DNA of 52,298 nucleotides, taken from positions 1 to 52,298 of the forward strand of contig CAIUDG010000159.1 in NCBI GenBank assembly GCA_903897925.1, written 5' to 3'. Below, one piece after another: positions 48,254-52,298 of this stretch. The stretch comes from an uncultured beta proteobacterium. Lineage in GTDB: Bacteria > Pseudomonadota > Gammaproteobacteria > Burkholderiales > Burkholderiaceae_C. Positions within the stretch are counted from its first letter, which is position 1; each line of letters opens with the position of its first letter. The notes below the pieces were generated by a model. That model ran no database searches. It was not told where the DNA came from and saw only the letters and a program-made list of their open reading frames with translations. The position numbers were made by a program, and so were the translations under genes.

Positions 48254-48369
48254 AAGGGCGACACCTAACATTTATCGATAATGAGTGCATCTGTATTTCT
48301 TCCAAATTCCAGAATTAGGCGGTATGTAAAAATACCTGTCGTTACCGCGGCTTCTGGTTTCACATGGGA

Positions 48370-48384
48370 GTCAGCTTTCGCGGC
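48370..48384 (-). repeat. Array motif copy 1
   Basis: GTCAGCTTTCGCGGC on the plus strand; its last base is part of the stop codon of the gene at 48384-48677. A degenerate second copy (GTCGTTACCGCGGC) lies at 48338-48351. Confidence 0.85.
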
Positions 48385-48677
48385 TAAGTTGAAGTCTTTA
48401 GCTGTATTTGTGTGGTGCTATCAACCTTCCACTCAAAAATTCCCAAAAAATCATCGAAGCATGCCTTGCATACCCAACGATATCCATCATTGGTAGAAAA
48501 ACCCTCGTTCAACGTATTGGGGTTTGACGGTCCATAAGCCATAAATTTGCAGCCGCAAAACTCGCAATGGTCATGGTCGTTTGCCTTGTTCGCTGGTTCG
48601 TAATTGCGCCAAGTAAAAGCAACACCTTTGAGGTATTTCTCTTGGTTTGTTAGTCGCCAATCACCTAGTGTATGCAT
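48384..48677 (-). CDS. Small hypothetical protein with CxxC zinc-type motifs
   Basis: 97 residues from ATG 48677. It contains DHDHCEFCGCKF and WVCKACFDDF, two Cys pairs that could bind zinc, and LTNQEKYLKGVAFTWRNY near the start. Proteins with this pattern are widespread conserved hypotheticals and I recall them from mobile gene arrays; no function is known. Cytosolic. Its stop codon overlaps motif copy 1. Confidence 0.8.
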   Translation of the reverse strand: MHTLGDWRLTNQEKYLKGVAFTWRNYEPANKANDHDHCEFCGCKFMAYGPSNPNTLNEGFSTNDGYRWVCKACFDDFLGIFEWKVDSTTQIQLKTST

Positions 48678-48745
48678 AAGTCTTAACGGTCTCTACGAAG
48701 ATACGGTTAGGCACGTGGGTATCGTACTGGACACTTTGGCTCAAA

Positions 48746-48760
48746 GTCAGCTTTCGCGGC
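48746..48760 (-). repeat. Array motif copy 2
   Basis: GTCAGCTTTCGCGGC, identical to copy 1. It is the exception in position: 152 bp from the stop of the gene at 48913, with a CATCCCCCGGACGGGTGG hairpin-like segment (from 48789) in between. Confidence 0.85.
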
Positions 48761-48912
48761 AATCTTGACAGCCTCCAGTGGCACTGTCCATCCCCCGGAC
48801 GGGTGGTTTTCAGGGCCACAATCACTCCAACACTTTGTTCCGCTTCAACGGGCTGTTACCCGACGCTCCCGGCGCTCCAAAGCGGTCAACCATCTAGGTC
48901 TGTGTCCCGCAG

Positions 48913-49209
48913 TCAGGGCTGCGTTATGTCATGGCCACTGGACCTACGAAAGACAACTGATGCGCCAATACCAGCAACAAACCAAATAACGGCATTGCTT
49001 ATAATTGAAATTGCAGTTACCAGCGCTACCAATCGCAGGTTATCTTCCTGCCCATCGGTAGCCATTAGAAACAGACTTGTCGGCCAGAGGTATATACCCC
49101 AATCTGGGAACCATTGAACATATCCCAAATGGTCGAGACAGAGATAGCAAACTGGAAAGAGCGAACCAACTGCTACCCCAACAGCGCCCCATTTGAGCAA
49201 CCTCTTCAT
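48913..49209 (-). CDS. Small membrane protein, unknown
   Basis: 98 residues from ATG 49209 (MKRLLKWG). Three hydrophobic helices (about 7-29, 40-52, 62-88) and a short polar tail mark an inner-membrane protein. No family recognised. It lies in the array between motif copies 2 and 3. Confidence 0.65.
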   Translation of the reverse strand: MKRLLKWGAVGVAVGSLFPVCYLCLDHLGYVQWFPDWGIYLWPTSLFLMATDGQEDNLRLVALVTAISIISNAVIWFVAGIGASVVFRRSSGHDITQP

Positions 49210-49296
49210 AACGCCATACATTCAAAATGACGGGTAGGCTTCATACATACCGAGTTAATCACGGTCAGAAGTAAGTTCATCTGATGGCTTTCTTAG

Positions 49297-49311
49297 GTCT
49301 GCTTTCGCGGC
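49297..49311 (-). repeat. Array motif copy 3
   Basis: GTCTGCTTTCGCGGC, directly abutting the stop codon (49312-49314) of the small membrane protein gene. Confidence 0.85.
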
Positions 49312-49512
49312 TTAGCAGAGGAACTCTATCAGCCCAGTTGAAAATCCAATAATTAACCCCAAAAATAATCCAATTGCTATTCCGCCCGCAACAATAATTA
49401 ACTTAAGAATTATTGTGTTGATAGTCTTCCAAGGAATATTTGGGAATGCCATGCTTTTGCCCGGATAGGCCGCATTCTGCGCATCAGAAACCTCAACTTG
49501 TTGTATAGCCAT
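49312..49512 (-). CDS. Small single-pass membrane protein, unknown
   Basis: 66 residues from ATG 49512 (MAIQQVEVSDAQ), starting one base after the stop of the upstream phosphatase-like gene, so the two are translationally linked. A 30-residue hydrophilic head is followed by a long Ile/Gly-rich hydrophobic segment to the C-terminus (IILKLIIVAGGIAIGLFLG). No family recognised. The pair forms the only two-gene unit in the array. Confidence 0.65.
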   Translation of the reverse strand: MAIQQVEVSDAQNAAYPGKSMAFPNIPWKTINTIILKLIIVAGGIAIGLFLGLIIGFSTGLIEFLC

Positions 49513-49513
49513 G

Positions 49514-50149
49514 TCAGACTCCGGGTGCATTCGGGCGACCTGCAATTCGCTTCTTTATCGTGTCATCCAGGTCATCAATTGGTTGTCCGCTGGCTTTGAC
49601 CGCAGCCTCAATTTCAGTGATGCTTAAACCTCCTGGACGAGAGGCTTCAACCAAACTCCATGTTCTCGCCGCGCGTTTGCCACTGCGGCAATAGAGAAGC
49701 ACTGGTCCCTTTGTCGTTGCCAGTTGATTCGCTAAAGCGGCGACCGCCGATTCCGGTATATCGCCGTGTGGAACCGGAACGTAGGAAAAATCCATGTGAT
49801 TTGCTCGAACAGCGGCGCCAACCGCGTCCGAGGAGGGTTCATCGGCTGCTTCTCCGTCCGGGCGCATGTCTATGACGTGGGTATAGGCATCAGCCAACCG
49901 TGGAATTGACTCCAACTTTATCTGTTCCGTAACCCATATATTGGACGCCAAAGGCTTAGCGACGACGTCTGCCGGTCTGGTCAGGCGTGAATACCCCCCA
50001 ATCCCCAGCATTATCAGAATGCCAACCGCAACAGAAAGACCCAAAAGTGCCCAGTCTCCCAGTGATTTGATGCGCTGAACCGTCAGTGACACCCCCCGCG
50101 CTGGGGAAGGTTCACTGTTGCCACTCTGCAAATTGGCGTCGTTCATCAT
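49514..50149 (-). CDS. Membrane-anchored beta-lactamase-hydrolase-like phosphatase (rhodanese/DSP-like)
   Basis: 211 residues with one N-terminal membrane helix (about 32-52). The rest resembles the Blh/TIGR01244 family: WVTEQIKLESIPRLAD, THVIDMRPDGEA, FSYVPVPHGDIPESAV and the active loop LLYCRSGKRAARTW. The C-R-S-G-x-R loop suits a phosphatase or sulfur transferase. A C-terminal alpha tail has ITEIEAAVKASGQPIDDL, as in family members. The membrane anchor is unusual for the family, which is often soluble or fused to an MBL domain. The gene at 49312 follows at once. Confidence 0.82.
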   Translation of the reverse strand: MMNDANLQSGNSEPSPARGVSLTVQRIKSLGDWALLGLSVAVGILIMLGIGGYSRLTRPADVVAKPLASNIWVTEQIKLESIPRLADAYTHVIDMRPDGEAADEPSSDAVGAAVRANHMDFSYVPVPHGDIPESAVAALANQLATTKGPVLLYCRSGKRAARTWSLVEASRPGGLSITEIEAAVKASGQPIDDLDDTIKKRIAGRPNAPGV

Positions 50150-50235
50150 GTTGTGGTGTACATCTCAATTAAGTGAATGGACTGAGGATTGAAAGAGTCA
50201 ATGGCAGGTCCATTCTGAGCCTTCGTCATTGGGTT

Positions 50236-50282
50236 GACCATCCCCCACTTGGGTGAACTTGCGAAATGTCAGCTTTCGCGGC
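50236..50282 (-). repeat. 47-bp composite element A ending in array motif copy 4
   Basis: GACCATCCCCCACTTGGGTG, a spacer GAACTTGCGAAAT, then motif GTCAGCTTTCGCGGC at 50268-50282. It is a near-copy of element B exactly 70 bp to the right. It sits in a 210-bp gene-free stretch. Confidence 0.8.
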
Positions 50283-50305
50283 ATTGTGCCGGTTGGGGTG
50301 ATTTT

Positions 50306-50352
50306 GCGCATCCCCCGTTAGGGTGAACCACTGGAATGTCAGCTATCGCGGC
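50306..50352 (-). repeat. 47-bp composite element B ending in array motif copy 5
   Basis: GCGCATCCCCCGTTAGGGTG, spacer, then GTCAGCTATCGCGGC at 50338-50352. It lies 7 bp from the stop of the gene at 50360. With element A it forms a tandem pair. Confidence 0.8.
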
Positions 50353-50359
50353 GTACGCG

Positions 50360-50641
50360 TCATATCCTTTTCCGCTTCTGCCTGCTGATTTCCACTGCCT
50401 TATTGTGGGCCACTACCGCTTGCTGACTTCTGAAGTCAATAAATCGAACCAGTAAGAACCCCAAAAGCCGCAGAAGCAAAAGGTAGGCAATGATAGCCAC
50501 TAAGGCGGGCAAATCACCCCAAGCCAAACGTAAAGCACCCTGCCACATTCCCAGTGGAAACATGCCTATTAAGTACACGAGCACAGGCACCTGCCTTTTG
50601 AATGGCTTAAACATGCTAAGTGTGGTCGCAGGAATGCTCAT
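50360..50641 (-). CDS. Small membrane protein, unknown
   Basis: 93 residues from ATG 50641 (MSIPATTLSMF); an earlier start at 50674 would translate the repeat motif and is rejected. Two or three hydrophobic helices (about 16-32, 42-66) end in a basic tail (SRQKRKRI), placing the C-terminus in the cytosol. No family recognised. Confidence 0.68.
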   Translation of the reverse strand: MSIPATTLSMFKPFKRQVPVLVYLIGMFPLGMWQGALRLAWGDLPALVAIIAYLLLLRLLGFLLVRFIDFRSQQAVVAHNKAVEISRQKRKRI

Positions 50642-50656
50642 CGTTGGCGTGAGAAA

Positions 50657-50672
50657 GTCTGCTATCGCGGGC
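50657..50672 (-). repeat. Array motif copy 6 (one-base insertion)
   Basis: GTCTGCTATCGCGGGC: the motif with one extra G, 5 bp from the stop of the gene at 50678. Confidence 0.75.
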
Positions 50673-50677
50673 ATAGC

Positions 50678-50974
50678 TCATTTCTTCGATGCCAGGTCAA
50701 TGTCCAGTTGCACACGTAGCAAGACAAAAATCAATGCAAATCCAAAAACACAACTGAGCAACGCAAATCCAGTTAAGGAAGGCACTCCATCTCCGAAATT
50801 GGAAATCCACTGCCGCTTTGCAAGTAGCTCGACTACTGACCAAATCAGAATCGCCGTTATTCGAACACTTCGAATATTGGTGAAAAGCACCGCGTCACAC
50901 CCTGGGCAAGCACACTGATTTTTCAGCGAATTCCACGGCAAAACCTCATTGCAGCGTGGGCAATTCGCAGACAT
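50678..50974 (-). CDS. Zinc-ribbon small membrane protein, unknown
   Basis: 98 residues from ATG 50974 (MSANCPRCNEVLPW). A zinc ribbon (CPRC and CACPGC, residues 5-26) precedes two hydrophobic helices (about 38-52, 68-88). The longer frame to 51031 starts inside composite element C and is unlikely. Zinc-ribbon membrane proteins of this size are common conserved hypotheticals. Function unknown. Confidence 0.7.
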   Translation of the reverse strand: MSANCPRCNEVLPWNSLKNQCACPGCDAVLFTNIRSVRITAILIWSVVELLAKRQWISNFGDGVPSLTGFALLSCVFGFALIFVLLRVQLDIDLASKK

Positions 50975-51025
50975 GAGCGGGCGTAAACAGTTCACCTTCA
51001 AATTATCCTGCGATTGAGCGGGGAC

Positions 51026-51071
51026 GACCATCCCCCATTGGAGGGAATCTCTGAATGTCGGCTATCGCGGC
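51026..51071 (-). repeat. 46-bp composite element C ending in array motif copy 7
   Basis: GACCATCCCCCATTGGAGGG, spacer, then GTCGGCTATCGCGGC at 51057-51071, which abuts the stop of the gene at 51072. Confidence 0.8.
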
Positions 51072-51311
51072 TCATCGGTCAGCCGGTCGCATTTCGGGGA
51101 ACTCCTTGTACATGGGGATTTGAAGTTCCAGATACAACTCGGCCATTACCGTTCCCAGTACCTTTTGAGTTCGAAGTTTCAATTCTTCATCGCCAGAATT
51201 GTTGGCGACGTACAGAACGTGATTGGCATGGTGAAACATGTTCTCAATGTGCTCGTTCATTGATAAAGCCATCGACTTATTCAATTGCAACCTCTCTTCT
51301 CTACGCGGCAT
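51072..51311 (-). CDS. Small helical cytosolic protein, unknown
   Basis: 79 residues from ATG 51311; an internal ATG at 51272 (MALSMNEHIENMF) is also possible. It is hydrophilic and helical, with MNEHIENMFHHANHVLYVAN and LGTVMAELYLELQIPMYKEFPEM. The latter half resembles a small conserved hypothetical family I have seen in proteobacteria, without a function. It is the only clearly non-membrane, non-Cys small gene of the array. Confidence 0.7.
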   Translation of the reverse strand: MPRREERLQLNKSMALSMNEHIENMFHHANHVLYVANNSGDEELKLRTQKVLGTVMAELYLELQIPMYKEFPEMRPADR

Positions 51312-51346
51312 GTTTGCATCGCTTTTACCAGGCCCAGCATCCGAAG

Positions 51347-51361
51347 GTCTGCTTTCGCGGC
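51347..51361 (-). repeat. Array motif copy 8
   Basis: GTCTGCTTTCGCGGC, identical to copy 3, 21 bp 3' of the stop of the gene at 51383. Confidence 0.85.
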
Positions 51362-51382
51362 GAAGACGAAGTAAACATGCGG

Positions 51383-51784
51383 TTAATTCGCACGTCTGAC
51401 CTGCCGACCAACAAATTGCACGAAACCGCCTGCAACAGCACCGATGCTTGCAACAATTAAAACTAATTGCAATCGGTGTGACATTTCAATATCGTCAGCC
51501 AAGGCACCGAAGCTGAGGACGACGAGGAATGTTGCTGGTAACGTAACAAGCGCGCCAAGAAGGGGAAACAAATACAGTGGTCGGCGTCCGATACTCAGCC
51601 ATATGAAGACTGGCACGACAAACACGCACATGAGAACGCAAATAGAAAGGAACGCTTGAGCGCCAAATGAATCAGGCAGCGCTATCCAAGTTAGTCTGGC
51701 AAATGACCACAGTGCCAAAGGTAATGCAACTGGGGTTGCAAGGGCAACAGCAAGCATTACCGACAGATGTTTGTGTGGGTTCAT
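51383..51784 (-). CDS. Four-helix membrane protein, unknown
   Basis: 133 residues from ATG 51784 (MNPHKHLSVM; a start three codons earlier is possible). Four hydrophobic helices (about 8-30, 42-64, 73-95, 106-126) with a short basic end (GRQVRRAN). No family recognised. It follows the rightmost gene after motif copy 9. Confidence 0.68.
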   Translation of the reverse strand: MNPHKHLSVMLAVALATPVALPLALWSFARLTWIALPDSFGAQAFLSICVLMCVFVVPVFIWLSIGRRPLYLFPLLGALVTLPATFLVVLSFGALADDIEMSHRLQLVLIVASIGAVAGGFVQFVGRQVRRAN

Positions 51785-51821
51785 TGGCAGCAATGTATCA
51801 AACTGGGTGGTCCCGAATAAA

Positions 51822-51836
51822 GTCAGCTATCGCGGC
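51822..51836 (-). repeat. Array motif copy 9
   Basis: GTCAGCTATCGCGGC, 33 bp 3' of the stop of the gene at 51870 and 37 bp before the start of the next gene. Confidence 0.85.
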
Positions 51837-51869
51837 ATAGTGACATTGTAAATTGTTGGGTGTTTTTAC

Positions 51870-52217
51870 CTAAACAGTCATATGACGGCCAACCAATCCA
51901 ATCGTGAATGGGATAAAACCGACCCCACAAATTATCCAAGACAAGAACGCAAATTTGGCAGGCGGTGCTATTTCTTTTCGAGTAAACGGCAAGCAAAGCC
52001 AAATAAAATTTATTGGATTTAGACTTCCACCCGCGACCATGATTGATAGCCCAGCACTTTCTATCGCAGTGAATGTTTTACTCTGGCTATTCAGGTTCCA
52101 CGCATGAAAGGCGATGAATATACTTGCGATGAACAATAGAATTCCAACAAAAACTTCAACTACTGGCGGTTGTGGTTCAGCCGTATCACCTTGAGCTTCA
52201 GGCGTGGGGTTAGTCAT
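51870..52217 (-). CDS. Three-helix membrane protein, unknown
   Basis: 115 residues from ATG 52217. A Pro/Glu-rich head (about 1-19) is followed by three hydrophobic helices (about 20-40, 55-78, 88-109). No family recognised. It is the first gene of the array seen from the right edge. Confidence 0.68.
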   Translation of the reverse strand: MTNPTPEAQGDTAEPQPPVVEVFVGILLFIASIFIAFHAWNLNSQSKTFTAIESAGLSIMVAGGSLNPINFIWLCLPFTRKEIAPPAKFAFLSWIICGVGFIPFTIGLVGRHMTV

Positions 52218-52282
52218 ATGATGAAAACTAGTGAGAGATGTAAATCAATTGTATTTCTACCTACCCAAGGACTTTTTTTAAA

Positions 52283-52297
52283 GTCAGCTTTCGCGGC
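52283..52297 (-). repeat. Array motif copy 10, at the window edge
   Basis: GTCAGCTTTCGCGGC ends one base before the window end. By analogy it should follow another gene lying outside the window. Confidence 0.85.
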
Positions 52298-52298
52298 A

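Larger units (their letters stand above)
47741..52298 (-). other. Cassette-like array of small minus-strand genes with a recurrent 15-bp motif
   Basis: Ten genes, all on the minus strand, lie in DNA visibly richer in A and T than the preceding 47 kb. Ten copies of GTC(A/T/G)GCT(A/T)TCGCGGC occur here and I saw none elsewhere. Seven copies fall at or within 33 bp 3' of a gene's stop. Most products are small membrane proteins without known function. The last copy touches the window end, so the array likely goes on. No integrase, transposase or att site is visible. Confidence 0.7.

Noticed and set aside
48709..48715. GTTAGGC as an attC core site
   Set aside because: It is a single seven-base match; the partner box and complementary arms are not seen around it.
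47741..52298. Classical integron with attC sites
   Set aside because: The layout fits, but paired RYYYAAC and GTTRRRY core boxes with complementary arms were not found at each junction, and no integrase gene is visible. Kept only as a hypothesis.

Overview
The window is GC-rich bacterial chromosome, most likely from a Burkholderiales betaproteobacterium. This rests on the mix of TRAP-type sugar-acid uptake, B12-dependent ribonucleotide reductase, PedF-type cytochrome c and many long multi-domain c-di-GMP and phosphorelay proteins. I cannot name the genus. There are no rRNA or tRNA genes, CRISPR array, insertion sequence or integrase that I can recognise.

Left part (1-17.6 kb): a CHASE3-PAS sensor cut by the window edge; a 1468-residue MASE1-PAS hybrid kinase with two receivers and an Hpt domain; DUF1697 and YghZ-like aldo/keto reductase genes; an unrecognised 437-residue gene; a metallo-beta-lactamase-like protein; a phospholipase C/acid phosphatase-type enzyme with N-terminal repeats; then a GAF hybrid kinase followed 13 bp later by a receiver-HD-GYP protein. 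Middle (17.6-33.8 kb): a Lon-like protease; an OmpA lipoprotein plus WD40-caspase pair; a Cache-PAS-GGDEF-EAL protein; and a GntR-type repressor divergent from gluconokinase and a three-gene TRAP transporter, with two identical 14-bp palindromes between them; then a YdgA/DUF945 protein.

Right core part (34-47.6 kb): class II ribonucleotide reductase NrdJ behind a readable control region (paired NrdR-like boxes, a sigma70-like promoter, a LexA-like box); a GFA-family protein; cytochrome c-550; a stand-alone CZB zinc domain; an acetate-type transporter; a second Cache-GGDEF-EAL protein; an acetyl-CoA hydrolase/CoA-transferase; an RRM protein; DUF1810; 3-hydroxybutyryl-CoA dehydrogenase; and a SIMPL-domain protein.

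Accessory end (47.7-52.3 kb): the character changes. The DNA is more AT-rich, all ten genes lie on the minus strand, most are small and membrane-bound, and a 15-bp motif, GTC(A/T/G)GCT(A/T)TCGCGGC, recurs ten times, usually within 0-33 bp 3' of a stop codon. The last copy ends one base before the window edge, so the array probably continues. The layout resembles an integron cassette array, but I could not find regular RYYYAAC/GTTRRRY pairs, so its nature is open. This is the best candidate for an undescribed system here.

Together the genes suggest a metabolically flexible aerobe or facultative organism that senses its surroundings through phosphorelays and c-di-GMP, takes up sugar acids and short-chain acids, and can make deoxynucleotides without oxygen.
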